A DNA stretch of 64,000 nucleotides from Proteobacteria bacterium UBA6503 (GTDB lineage Bacteria > Pseudomonadota > Alphaproteobacteria > UBA1280 > UBA6503). The notes under the pieces are model-generated. The model worked only from the letters and a program-made list of their open reading frames with translations, had not been told where the DNA came from and searched no databases. Below are positions 32,476 to 41,407 of this stretch, in pieces. A program made the position numbers and the translations under genes. Position 1 is the first letter of the stretch. Every line of letters begins with the position of its first letter. The stretch covers positions 248,001 to 312,000 of the forward strand of contig DJLZ01000005.1 of the NCBI GenBank assembly GCA_002436405.1, read 5' to 3'.

Positions 32476-33927
32476 TTACTGCTCACAGTATACTTTTACA
32501 CTACCGCCACCCCATAGCAGCTTCTTATCTTGTGCGGCAGGGTCTGGTGTTATGTCTTCACAGCCAACTGAGGTGTGGTTCATCACACGTTCGATACGCT
32601 TGTTCGTCGGGAACATGTCTTTGTAAACAGTGCTCGCTACGTTCAGTTTATTAATGTCAGCACCACCAGCACCACCACTACTTACAGTAGGGTTGGTATC
32701 CGTCTTCCAACCACGTGGGTAGCTAGAGGCTGGCAAACACTGGTTACCGATAATGGCAGGGCCTTTAATATCGATAAACTTACCGCCTGCAAAGTTCTTC
32801 TTCTTGAAGATTTCAAGGCGTGTTTTAGGGCCAATGGCAATAAAGTCAAAGGTACCTGAGTTCGCCTTAGCAAACGGGACGGTTGCGTCAGGGTATGCGC
32901 CTGCACCAACGTGGTTACCTACAGAGTCACCACTCCAGCCCACACTAGCGTAAGGCGGTGTTAGACCACTTACGTAGAAGAAACACTGCGAGGTAGGCGG
33001 TTGCGGCGTTGTTGGCAAGTCAGTCTCACAGCTTTCATACTGGAACGAGCCACTTAGGCTACCGTTTGTACAAACACGGTTTTCTGAGTTACAGCTACCA
33101 CCAGCGCTTACACGCTCTACTTCATAGGCGGTAACACTGCCACCATGAGGAACAGTTTCACCATTAAAGGTACATGGGTCTTCATCACCACATGTTGCAA
33201 ACGCATATGTGCCGCTTAGGCTACCGTTGTTACATGTACGTGTCTGAGAACTACATGACTGGCCAGCACCTGGGTTGTCGGTTAGGTAAGCTGTTACGCT
33301 TTCACCATCCGCCAAAGTTTGGCCATCAAAGGTACAGTCGTTTGTATCGTTGCATGAGTCAAAGGCAAAAGAACCAGTAAAGGTACCGTTGTTACAGGTA
33401 CGTGTTTCACGGTTGGTTGAGCTTTCACAGCTGCGGCCACCCAAAACAACGTCTTCACGGTAGGCCACAACACGGTCACCATGGTCGTATGAAGTTCCGT
33501 TGAATGTACAACCTACAGGGTCTTCCATACAGGTTACATTTGAACCGCGACGACCACCAACGCGAACAGCGGTACCGTTTGTACCGTTAGGGTTAACCAA
33601 TGTCAGTGTGTCGCCAGAGTTATCATCAGCAAAAATGTGTTCTGGTGAAAGGGTTGGGCTCACACAAGCGCCTGAGCCTGGGTCGTACAATTGGCCTTGG
33701 TCATTACAGCGAAGCACACGGTTAATGCGCTGCTGAATAGTTAATGCACGCTCTTGTGAGCGTAGGGCGCCATCCTGACAGCGGTTAATACCGTTTTGGC
33801 TAGAGTTCTGAATCACACCTTTTGAACTAAAGATTTGAGCTTGCGCATCAGGAGCAACAAACACGACAAAAGCAAGCAACACGCTTGCCAGTGTATAAAA
33901 CAAAGATTTCTTATTCTTATTCCCCAA
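32476..33927 (-). CDS. Secreted paralogue 3 with three Cys-rich repeats
   Basis: A 483-residue secreted protein. Residues 1-31 are a signal peptide (ending DAQAQ); then follow the part shared with the two smaller neighbours (SSKGV, coiled coil with QQRINRVLRC, Cys-Gly segment), three tandem repeats of about 50 residues (about 135-290) each starting C-T-F-(N/D)-G and carrying four Cys with R-x-C-x-N-G-x-(L/F)-(S/T)-G, and a C-terminal domain of about 170 residues. The latter contains RLEIFKKKNFAGGKFIDI, which recalls a beta/gamma-crystallin motif. The start is a TTG; no ATG is available. Similar Cys repeats occur in surface proteins of other bacteria. Probably disulfide-stabilised and exposed. 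Confidence 0.78.
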   Translation of the reverse strand: MGNKNKKSLFYTLASVLLAFVVFVAPDAQAQIFSSKGVIQNSSQNGINRCQDGALRSQERALTIQQRINRVLRCNDQGQLYDPGSGACVSPTLSPEHIFADDNSGDTLTLVNPNGTNGTAVRVGGRRGSNVTCMEDPVGCTFNGTSYDHGDRVVAYREDVVLGGRSCESSTNRETRTCNNGTFTGSFAFDSCNDTNDCTFDGQTLADGESVTAYLTDNPGAGQSCSSQTRTCNNGSLSGTYAFATCGDEDPCTFNGETVPHGGSVTAYEVERVSAGGSCNSENRVCTNGSLSGSFQYESCETDLPTTPQPPTSQCFFYVSGLTPPYASVGWSGDSVGNHVGAGAYPDATVPFAKANSGTFDFIAIGPKTRLEIFKKKNFAGGKFIDIKGPAIIGNQCLPASSYPRGWKTDTNPTVSSGGAGGADINKLNVASTVYKDMFPTNKRIERVMNHTSVGCEDITPDPAAQDKKLLWGGGSVKVYCEQ

Positions 33928-34052
33928 GTCCCATTGTTTGTTGGTTTTCCCCGTACATGCGCCTTAATAAATAAGTCACCGTAATACCTTATGAAGGGGC
34001 GTAATAATAAAAAACGAATAAAAACCTGACATTTTAGAGGTTTAGCGCAAAA

Positions 34053-34079
34053 AAAAGGCCTCCGAAGAGGCCTTTTAAA
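34053..34079 (-). terminator. Terminator of the LOG family gene
   Basis: Stem AAAAGGCCTC / GAGGCCTTTT with loop CGAA; on the minus strand followed by eight T. Confidence 0.9.
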
Positions 34080-34082
34080 GCT

Positions 34083-35174
34083 TTAAGCTTTCACTTTTTC
34101 ACGTCGTGGACGTGGTGCGCGTTTGATTTCTTCTACTTCTGGTCGATCTTGACGACGTGTAGATGAGCTCAAAACTTCACGGTTAAGTGAACGAATAAGC
34201 AGGTACAAACCAACTGGTTTATGGCGGTTAGCCTTAATAACCAAGCGAGGTAGGTTTACCAAGTCAGGCTCGTCATGCTCTTCAGGAAGGGCAGCGTCAT
34301 GCTCTTGGATACCAAAATCGCCTAGGAAGTCAGCGTATTCTTCGCGTAGCTCATCCAGTAGTGACTTAGGCACACGGGTGTTCAGGCGAATAACCACATT
34401 GTCGCCGATGTAGCGCATTGAGTGGTAGCGACGGTAGAAGTTATGAATGTAATCAGCTGCTTCGTCTACGTCAGTAAAGCGGCGGAATAGGTACATATCT
34501 TCTGGGCTAATGTTACCTTTTTTCAGTAGGGCTTTTTTCACGTACTCAATCCATTCGTCCCAGTAGGTGCTACCAGGGTGGTCAAGCAGTACGAATGGTA
34601 CTGGCATTGCACGACCTGTTTGGATAAGCGTAAGTACTTCATAAGCTTCGTCCATTGAGCCGTAACCACCTGGGCAAATAACCACAGCGTCGGCTTCACG
34701 TACGAATGTAAGCTTACGGTTAAAGAAGTAACGGTATGTGATCAGGTATTTGCTTTGTGCAATAAACTCGTTCACTGATTGCTCAAAAGGAAGAGCAATG
34801 TTCACACCGATTGAGTTTTCTGGGCCTGCGCCTTCGTGGCCAGCAGCCATAATGCCAGGGCCAGCACCTGTAATAACCATGTAGCCAAGCTGTGTTACAC
34901 GCTTCGCAAATTCTTTACAGGTAATGTAGTCTGGATGGTCAGGCTTTGTACGCGCTGAACCGAAAATAGTAATTTTTGGACGATGGCGGATTTCTTTGAA
35001 CATACGTGCTGTATGCGCAAGTTCGGCCACTGTGCTTGAAATAAGTTTACGGTCGTATTCAGTGATTTCGTCACTTAGCAGCATTGCGGCTGCTTCTTCT
35101 GCGGTAACACGTGGTAGCGGTTCGCCAGCATCAGTTACCATAGCATCAAAGTTGATGTGCTTTTGTTTTTCCAT
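34083..35174 (-). CDS. LOG family protein (TIGR00730-like)
   Basis: A 363-residue protein with a Rossmann domain: FGSAR (71-75), TGAGPGIMAAGHEGA and PGGYGSMDEAYE (168-179). This is the LOG (lonely guy) signature PGGxGT-E with Ser in place of Thr. LOG proteins are nucleotide 5'-monophosphate nucleosidases, once misannotated as lysine decarboxylases. N-terminal (about 65) and C-terminal (about 110, with a basic end) extensions make it longer than the 180-residue minimal LOG. Substrate not determinable. Confidence 0.85.
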   Translation of the reverse strand: MEKQKHINFDAMVTDAGEPLPRVTAEEAAAMLLSDEITEYDRKLISSTVAELAHTARMFKEIRHRPKITIFGSARTKPDHPDYITCKEFAKRVTQLGYMVITGAGPGIMAAGHEGAGPENSIGVNIALPFEQSVNEFIAQSKYLITYRYFFNRKLTFVREADAVVICPGGYGSMDEAYEVLTLIQTGRAMPVPFVLLDHPGSTYWDEWIEYVKKALLKKGNISPEDMYLFRRFTDVDEAADYIHNFYRRYHSMRYIGDNVVIRLNTRVPKSLLDELREEYADFLGDFGIQEHDAALPEEHDEPDLVNLPRLVIKANRHKPVGLYLLIRSLNREVLSSSTRRQDRPEVEEIKRAPRPRREKVKA

Positions 35175-35393
35175 ATGTATGGGTCCTTAACAATTGTCTT
35201 TATCGTTTTTTTCGGTACCCATAATTGACCAATTTTGTATGTTTGTGCTAGAAAAAAAACACTTTTGCGCAATATTTTACGCTAAATGTAGGGCATAGCC
35301 TTGTTTTGGCTTTGTTTTTTTGCCCTCAGGCTGTATTGTGGTGAAATATTGTTTAAACACGTTTCAATCTAATATTTAAAGTCGGCTAATAAA

Positions 35394-36020
35394 ATGAACG
35401 AACAAAACGCCTCGATGGACGAAATCCTATCCTCAATCCGAGACATTGTTAAAGAAGAAGCTGGAAGCGATGACGCTCAAGCAACTCCAACTGAAAAGAA
35501 GGAAGCTGCACCAGCCGCTGACTCTGCACCAACAACACCTCCAGAAGACGCTAAAGTTGATGACTCTGACATCGAAGCGATGATGGCTGCTGCCCAAGAA
35601 GAGGGCACAACAGAAGCTGCTGCTGAAGCGACAGACGAAGCTGAAGATGATGTTCTGGAGCTAACTGAAACTGTTGACGAATCAAACACACAAGCTACAG
35701 CAGAAGCCTCAGCTGAAGAGACAACACCTGACGAAACTCTTGCTGAAGAGCCTGCACCAGTTGCTGACCCTGAGCCACAACAAGAAGCTAAAGCTGAAGC
35801 ACCTGCTAAGCCAGAAGCTAAAGTTGCACCAGGTTCAACAAACGAACAAGTTTTCCTAAATGCTATGCCATCAGCAAAAGGCCTACAGTTGGCTTTCCCT
35901 GTTGAAGTACTAGCTGAAGCGCTACGCCCACTTGTTAAAGACTGGGTGTCACAAAACCTACCTGATATCGTCGAGCGCTTGGTCCGTGAAGAACTTTCAC
36001 GCCTCGTCGACAAAAAGTAA
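35394..36020 (+). CDS. popZ: Polar organizing protein PopZ (DUF2497)
   Basis: A 208-residue protein with the three-part PopZ design: N-terminal helix MDEILSSIRDIVKEE, a long acidic disordered middle rich in Ala, Glu, Pro and Thr (about 25-145), and a C-terminal oligomerisation region ALRPLVKDWVSQNLPDIVER followed by LVREELSRL. PopZ forms a polar scaffold that anchors the ParB-origin complex in Alphaproteobacteria. It sits directly before valS as usual. The 219-nt interval 35175-35393 shows no further gene. Confidence 0.93.
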   Translation: MNEQNASMDEILSSIRDIVKEEAGSDDAQATPTEKKEAAPAADSAPTTPPEDAKVDDSDIEAMMAAAQEEGTTEAAAEATDEAEDDVLELTETVDESNTQATAEASAEETTPDETLAEEPAPVADPEPQQEAKAEAPAKPEAKVAPGSTNEQVFLNAMPSAKGLQLAFPVEVLAEALRPLVKDWVSQNLPDIVERLVREELSRLVDKK

Positions 36021-36028
36021 TCATACTT

Positions 36029-36053
36029 AAGGCGGCGCGAGCCGCCTTTCTTT
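36029..36053 (+). terminator. Terminator or attenuator between popZ and valS
   Basis: Stem AAGGCGGC / GCCGCCTT with loop GCGA, followed by TCTTT; it lies 8 nt after the popZ stop. Confidence 0.75.
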
Positions 36054-36085
36054 AAACCTAAATCACAAATAAATTTAGATTTACC

Positions 36086-38743
36086 ATGCTTGAAAAACAT
36101 TACACTCCGCAAGACGTAGAAACTCGCCTTTACACTAAATGGGAAGAAAAGGGCTGGTTTGAGCCTGATCTTTCAGCTGAAGGTAAGAAAAAAGAGCCTT
36201 TTGCTATCATGATGCCACCACCAAACGTGACGGGTACTCTGCACGTAGGCCACGCCCTTGATAATACGCTGCCAGATATGTTGGTGCGCCGTGCTCGTAT
36301 GGAAGGTAAAAACGCTATTTACCAACCGGGTACTGACCACGCAAGTATTGCGGTACACGTGGTGCTGGATCGTCAATTCCGTGAAGAAGGCACAAGCCGT
36401 TTTGAACTAGGCCGTGAAGAATTTATGAAGCGTGCTTGGAAGTGGAAAGAACACTCACACGGTGTCATTACAACGCAGATGCGCCGCCTTGGTGTTTCGT
36501 GCGCATGGCAGCGTGAACGCTTTACCATGGATGATGGTCTTTCTGATGCTGTTCAAAAGGTATTCATCGACCTTTATAACAAAGGTCTTATCTACCGTGG
36601 TACACGCCTTGTTAACTGGGACCCTAACATGCAAACGGCGGTTTCAGACCTTGAAGTAAAACATAAAGAAGTTGAAGGAAGCCTTTGGCACTTTAAATAC
36701 TTCTTTGCTGAAGGCGAGAAGCCAGAAGGCTACGAATACGACTACATTACCCTTGCAACCACACGCCCTGAAACCATCATGGCGGACTGCTGCATTGCCA
36801 TTAACCCTGAAGACGAACGTGCAGCAATGCTTGTTGGTAAAAAGGTTATTGTGCCATTGATGGATCGTGAAATCCCGATTATTGCTGATGACTACGCTAA
36901 GCCAGAGTTTGGCTCAGGCATGGTGAAAATTACCGCAGCGCACGACTTTAACGACTATGAAGTTTGGAAGCGCCATCACGAAGCGCTAGACTTGCCAATC
37001 ATTAACCTTCTGAACAAGAACGGTACAATGAACGACAATGCCCACGCTGACTTTGTAGGCCTTGACCGTTTTGCTGCTCGTAAGAAGATTTTGGAAGTGT
37101 TGACCGAAAAAGGCCACTTCGTGAAAACTGAAAAGAACATCCACCAAGTGCCACACGCCGAGCGTGACGATACGATTCTTGAGCCATTCCTCACACGTCA
37201 ATGGTACGTAAAAGGCAAGCCACTGGCTGAAAAATGCCTAGAAGCTGCAAACACTGGCAAAGTGAAGTTTGTTAACAAGCGTGACGAAAACACCTACTAC
37301 CGCTGGCTAGAAAACATCCAAGACTGGTGTATTTCGCGCCAGCTATGGTGGGGCCACCGTATTCCTGCATGGTTTAAAGGTGACGAGATTTACGTAGGCG
37401 CTGAAGCCCCAACAGGCGAAGGCTGGGAACAAGACCCGGACATTCTGGATACTTGGTTCTCATCAGCCCTATGGCCATTCTCAACCCTTGGCTGGCCAGA
37501 GAAGACAGATGCACTAGAGCAGTTCTTCCCGCAGCACGCCATTATGCCGGGCCGTGATATTCTGTTCTTCTGGATTATCCGCATGATGATGATGAGCCTT
37601 GAGTTCATGGAGGCGGTGCCATTTGAAACCATTTACACCCACGCTATGGTGCTTGATGAGCAAGGCCAAAAGATGAGTAAGTCAAAAGGGAACGTGATGG
37701 ACCCATTGGTACTTGCTGATAAATACGGTACTGATGCGCTGCGCTACGCACTTGTGCACCAAGCCGCTATTGGTCAAGACATTCGCCTGGGTGAACAAAC
37801 CGTTGAGCAAAGCCGTAACTTCTGTACCAAGATCTGGAACGCCACACGCTTTGCCATGATGAACGGCGCTGAGTTTGACCCATCATTTGATGCAACCGCT
37901 GTACAGCATCCGTTTAACAAAGCGATTATTAGTAAGTTTGGCCAAACCGTTAAGGCCGTGAACGACGCTATGGACGCATACCGCTTTAACGAAGTTGGTC
38001 ACCAGCTTTACCAGTTTACCTGGAACACCTACTGTGACTGGTATCTTGAGTTAACAAAACCACTTGTTTACGGTGAAGACGCTAACATTAAAGCTGAAAC
38101 CTTGAAGACGATGGGCTTTGTGCTTGAGCGTTTGATGCGCCTGATGCACCCAATGATGCCATACATCACCGAAGAGATTTGGCTAAAACTTACTGAAAAC
38201 TGCCGCGATACTGCTGGCGAAACTATTATGTACGCTGGCTGGCCTAAGGCTGCTGATTACCCATACGCTGAACAAGCTGAAGAAAACTTCAACTTAGTTT
38301 CAGACGTGGTAACAGCCATCCGTAATGCCCGTGCTGAAAACAACGTGCCCCCTAAGGGTGAGATTGAAGCCACTATCCGTGGTGAAGCCGCACTTGTTAA
38401 AGCCACGCAAGAGCTTGAGCCATTCATCGCATTCCTAACCAAGACCACTGGCTTTAAAGCCCACGAAGGTGACTTGGCGCAGACTGACGTTGTGGCGGTT
38501 GCTCGTGGTGCCGAAATCATCCTACCGCTTGAAGGCGTGGTTGATTTTGAAGCCGAGCGTGAGCGTATTGCCAAAGAAATTGCCAAGTTTGAAGCTGAGC
38601 TTCAAAAGATTAACGGCATGCTTAACAACGAAAATTTTGTGGCCCGCGCGCCTGAAGCCGTTGTGAATGAGCAAAAAGAACGCAAAGAAGCCCTAATGGG
38701 TGACCTTGCTAAGCTTAAGACGGTGCTTGACGCCCGCGCTTAA
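36086..38743 (+). CDS. valS: Valyl-tRNA synthetase
   Basis: An 885-residue class I aminoacyl-tRNA synthetase with PPPNVTGTLHVGHAL (HIGH motif), the CP1 editing domain, WCISRQLWWGHRIP, KMSKSKGNV and a C-terminal coiled-coil arm, as in ValRS. It charges tRNA-Val. The ATG at 36086 has no evident Shine-Dalgarno site, but the protein starts at the family position (LEKHYTPQDVE). Confidence 0.97.
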   Translation: MLEKHYTPQDVETRLYTKWEEKGWFEPDLSAEGKKKEPFAIMMPPPNVTGTLHVGHALDNTLPDMLVRRARMEGKNAIYQPGTDHASIAVHVVLDRQFREEGTSRFELGREEFMKRAWKWKEHSHGVITTQMRRLGVSCAWQRERFTMDDGLSDAVQKVFIDLYNKGLIYRGTRLVNWDPNMQTAVSDLEVKHKEVEGSLWHFKYFFAEGEKPEGYEYDYITLATTRPETIMADCCIAINPEDERAAMLVGKKVIVPLMDREIPIIADDYAKPEFGSGMVKITAAHDFNDYEVWKRHHEALDLPIINLLNKNGTMNDNAHADFVGLDRFAARKKILEVLTEKGHFVKTEKNIHQVPHAERDDTILEPFLTRQWYVKGKPLAEKCLEAANTGKVKFVNKRDENTYYRWLENIQDWCISRQLWWGHRIPAWFKGDEIYVGAEAPTGEGWEQDPDILDTWFSSALWPFSTLGWPEKTDALEQFFPQHAIMPGRDILFFWIIRMMMMSLEFMEAVPFETIYTHAMVLDEQGQKMSKSKGNVMDPLVLADKYGTDALRYALVHQAAIGQDIRLGEQTVEQSRNFCTKIWNATRFAMMNGAEFDPSFDATAVQHPFNKAIISKFGQTVKAVNDAMDAYRFNEVGHQLYQFTWNTYCDWYLELTKPLVYGEDANIKAETLKTMGFVLERLMRLMHPMMPYITEEIWLKLTENCRDTAGETIMYAGWPKAADYPYAEQAEENFNLVSDVVTAIRNARAENNVPPKGEIEATIRGEAALVKATQELEPFIAFLTKTTGFKAHEGDLAQTDVVAVARGAEIILPLEGVVDFEAERERIAKEIAKFEAELQKINGMLNNENFVARAPEAVVNEQKERKEALMGDLAKLKTVLDARA

Positions 38744-38755
38744 GCACACTAAATG

Positions 38756-38792
38756 TAAAAAGCCCCGCAAGGTTTTGCGGGGCTTTTTATTT
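38756..38792. terminator. Bidirectional terminator between valS and the ABC exporter
   Basis: Stem AAAAAGCCCCGCAA / TTGCGGGGCTTTTT with loop GGTT, T-rich on both sides. Confidence 0.92.
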
Positions 38793-38802
38793 GGCGAATG
38801 AA

Positions 38803-40758
38803 TTAATACTCGTCTTCTAAGTCTTCAAGAGAAGGGCCGTTATCAGGCTCTTCCTCGGTTTGGCTATTTACAGCGTTTGACTGCATGTTCCAAAGCTCGG
38901 CGTAGCGGCCGTTTTGTTCCATCAGCTCATGGTGGCTACCATCTTCAACAACGCTACCGCCTTCCATGACAATAATGCGGTCCATGTTTACGATGGTCGA
39001 TAAACGGTGCGCAATGGCAAGCACTGTGCGGCCTTGCATTACTTTTTCAAGCGCTTGCTGAATGTGGTATTCAGATTCAGTATCCAAAGCAGATGTTGCT
39101 TCATCCAGTACCAGAATAGGGGCGTCTTTCAAAATAGCACGTGCAATGGCAATGCGCTGGCGCTGACCGCCTGAAAGTTTCATCCCACGGTCACCAAGTT
39201 GGGTGTCGTACTGGTTTTCAAGGTTCAGAATAAAGTCGTGTGCATGGGCTACTTTTGCAGCTTCAATCACTTCTTCATCGGTTGCGTCTAGTCGGCCGTA
39301 ACGGATGTTTTCCATCACGCTACGGTTAAATAGGTTTGCGTTTTGCGGAATAACCGCAATGTTCTTACGCACCGAGTTTGGGTTCATTTTCGTGATGTTC
39401 TGACGATCAATAATAATCTCGTTATCATTCACGTCGTAGAACTTAAGCAGCAAGTTAACAAGGGTTGATTTACCACTGCCTGAGTGACCAACAACACCAA
39501 TCTTTTCACCTGCTTTTACGTGTAGCTGGAAGCCTTTAAATAGCTCACTCTCTTTGTTGTATGAGAATGAAAGGTTGTTAAAGATAATCTCACCTTTTTC
39601 GGCAGGGGCGTCTTTGTCTTGTGGTTCGCTTGGTGCTACAGGTACCGCAGCTGCTTTTTCCTTAGACTCGGCAACTTCTTCGTTAATTTGGTTCAGTGAC
39701 TCTGCCATGCTGCCAACGTCTTCAGTAAATGTAATTACTTGGCTTGAGAAACTCCATAGGTATTCACTCAGCATCACAGCTGAACCTAGAATAAGGCTAA
39801 TCTCACCAATGGTGATGCCTTGCTGTTGCCATAGCCAGTAAATCAGAGCGGCGCTACCACCAAACAAAGTGATTTCAAGCAAACCTTGATAGGCGTGGAT
39901 ACCAAACACGGCAAGCAAGAATTTGCGACCTGCATTCGCTTCTTCACCGAGCATTTTTTGCAATAGGGTCATCTCGGTTTGTTTTGCAGCAAACAGTTTA
40001 ACGGTTAAGTAGTTGGTAATACTGTCGGTAATCATGGCGCTGCCACGGCCTTTCTTTTCAGCAACCGATTCAATCAGGTTGCTAAGGCCAAGGGTCATGC
40101 CAACAATACCGCCAATGTATAGGACTAGCCATACAACAAGCAAAATTGAAAAGTACGGGTGCACCGTCATCGCCGTACCAATAAGGATGAATGATGTAAT
40201 AAGTGGCTCCATGAATGACCAGCGCAGGTGGTCAATCAAGGCATGCGAAGCACGAGTAATCTCGTTAATAGCGTGCACAAGACGGCCAGCAAACTTATCG
40301 CCTAAAAATGTCACTGAGCGTGACAGCGTATAGTCAGTCAATCGCGCACGTGATAGGGCGCGGAATGCTGGCTCAAAGTTGGCCAGTACCAGCGAGTTTA
40401 AGCGGTAGAGAACTGTTGAAACCACAGCGATGCTCATAAAGATAACGAGAACTTCAAAACTATGATCTGAAAACGTAAAGTCACCCACTTCAAAATCTTG
40501 CTGAAGGGCATCAAGCAGGCGCGACACCATAAATGGCAAAAAGCCGTTAAGCACAGTTGCCCCAAGGTAGGTTATAATATCTAAGGCAAATAGGCCTTTA
40601 AAAGGCTTTACGAGCTGAAAGAAAACTGAGCGTACGTTACGTAGGTTGGTTTCTAGCGGTGGGGTATCAAATGAAACAGCCTCGGTTTTTGGCTTAATGC
40701 GCTTGTAAGGGTTGTTTTTATGGCTACGGCTTCTTTTTAGTCTTCTTCCGATCAGCAC
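38803..40758 (-). CDS. ABC exporter, fused membrane and ATPase domains
   Basis: A 651-residue half-transporter. A basic N-terminal tail (about 30 residues) is followed by six membrane helices (about 50-340), a Pro/Ala linker and an ATPase domain with Walker A GHSGSGKS, signature LSGGQRQR, Walker B ILVLDEATSALD and a switch His (AIAHRLS). The C-terminus is acidic. This is the MsbA/multidrug exporter type, working as a homodimer or with a partner; substrate unknown. The start is a GTG with AGGGAG 9 nt upstream. The ErpA-like gene lies just upstream (21-nt gap). Confidence 0.92.
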   Translation of the reverse strand: MLIGRRLKRSRSHKNNPYKRIKPKTEAVSFDTPPLETNLRNVRSVFFQLVKPFKGLFALDIITYLGATVLNGFLPFMVSRLLDALQQDFEVGDFTFSDHSFEVLVIFMSIAVVSTVLYRLNSLVLANFEPAFRALSRARLTDYTLSRSVTFLGDKFAGRLVHAINEITRASHALIDHLRWSFMEPLITSFILIGTAMTVHPYFSILLVVWLVLYIGGIVGMTLGLSNLIESVAEKKGRGSAMITDSITNYLTVKLFAAKQTEMTLLQKMLGEEANAGRKFLLAVFGIHAYQGLLEITLFGGSAALIYWLWQQQGITIGEISLILGSAVMLSEYLWSFSSQVITFTEDVGSMAESLNQINEEVAESKEKAAAVPVAPSEPQDKDAPAEKGEIIFNNLSFSYNKESELFKGFQLHVKAGEKIGVVGHSGSGKSTLVNLLLKFYDVNDNEIIIDRQNITKMNPNSVRKNIAVIPQNANLFNRSVMENIRYGRLDATDEEVIEAAKVAHAHDFILNLENQYDTQLGDRGMKLSGGQRQRIAIARAILKDAPILVLDEATSALDTESEYHIQQALEKVMQGRTVLAIAHRLSTIVNMDRIIVMEGGSVVEDGSHHELMEQNGRYAELWNMQSNAVNSQTEEEPDNGPSLEDLEDEY

Positions 40759-40779
40759 GAGGTGAATCTCCCTAGAGGT

Positions 40780-41178
40780 TTATAGGCTAAATGAGTTGCC
40801 ACACCCGCACGAGCTGGTGGCGTTGGGGTTATTAATAACAAATTGTGAAGCTTCTAGAGTTTCAACATAATCAATCACTGAACCCATAAGGTAGTTGTAG
40901 CTTACAGGATCAATTAAAACTGTGGTGCCATCTTTTTCAACGCGAACATCGTCATCGGCAGGGGTTTTCTCAAACATAAATTTGTAGCTGTAGCCGTTGC
41001 AGCCACCGCCATCAACACGCACACGAAGGTATTTTTCGTCTTCGGTTTTACGTGCCAAAATTTCAGTAATGCGTTGCGCGGCAGATGCGCTTAGTTCAAC
41101 ACCACCAGCACCAGCAGCGCCGTTATTTTCGACTGGTTCAAGTGTGTCTGGGGTATCGTCAAATGTGATTTTAATCAT
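40780..41178 (-). CDS. erpA: Iron-sulfur cluster insertion protein, ErpA/IscA type
   Basis: A 132-residue A-type carrier with the three cluster-binding Cys in GGGCNGYSY and SSCGCGNSF at the C-terminus. It delivers Fe-S clusters to target proteins. A 25-residue Gly/Asn/Pro-rich N-terminal extension precedes the domain. The exact subtype (ErpA, IscA or SufA) is not certain; ErpA is the usual one near dGTPase, argS and SPOR genes in alphaproteobacteria. It diverges from the SPOR gene over a 229-nt spacer. Confidence 0.85.
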   Translation of the reverse strand: MIKITFDDTPDTLEPVENNGAAGAGGVELSASAAQRITEILARKTEDEKYLRVRVDGGGCNGYSYKFMFEKTPADDDVRVEKDGTTVLIDPVSYNYLMGSVIDYVETLEASQFVINNPNATSSCGCGNSFSL

Positions 41179-41326
41179 TTTACTGCCGTACGTCTTACGT
41201 TTAATTACCTTCTAATATCATTAATATGCGCCAATTTGAGGCGTGTTTCAATCCTAGAAGGTCTGATATATGCAGTTTAATTTGCCTAAAACCTAAACTT
41301 TAGGCCAAATAGGGGGAAAAACTGTT

Positions 41327-41354
41327 TTGCAACAAAGGGCTGTGCGTCTATACT
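41327..41354 (+). promoter_or_regulatory. Promoter of the SPOR-nagZ unit
   Basis: TTGCAA-N16-TATACT, about 55 nt before the SPOR gene. An imperfect inverted repeat (41280-41308) upstream has no assigned role. Confidence 0.55.
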
Positions 41355-41407
41355 GTGGCGCATAATAATATTAAGACTGCTCTGTACAGACGAAGAAGGA
41401 AAACCCC

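Noticed and set aside
33000..33530. Repeated DNA segments in the secreted gene
   Set aside because: They are coding repeats of a Cys-rich protein module, not a mobile element or array.
35245..35330. GGGC...GCCC nested repeats before popZ as a riboswitch or terminator
   Set aside because: The stems are short and separated by T-runs, with no known riboswitch core.
41280..41308. Inverted repeat around TTTGCC...GGCCAAA as an operator for erpA or SPOR
   Set aside because: The repeat is imperfect, A/T-rich and matches no known regulator site.
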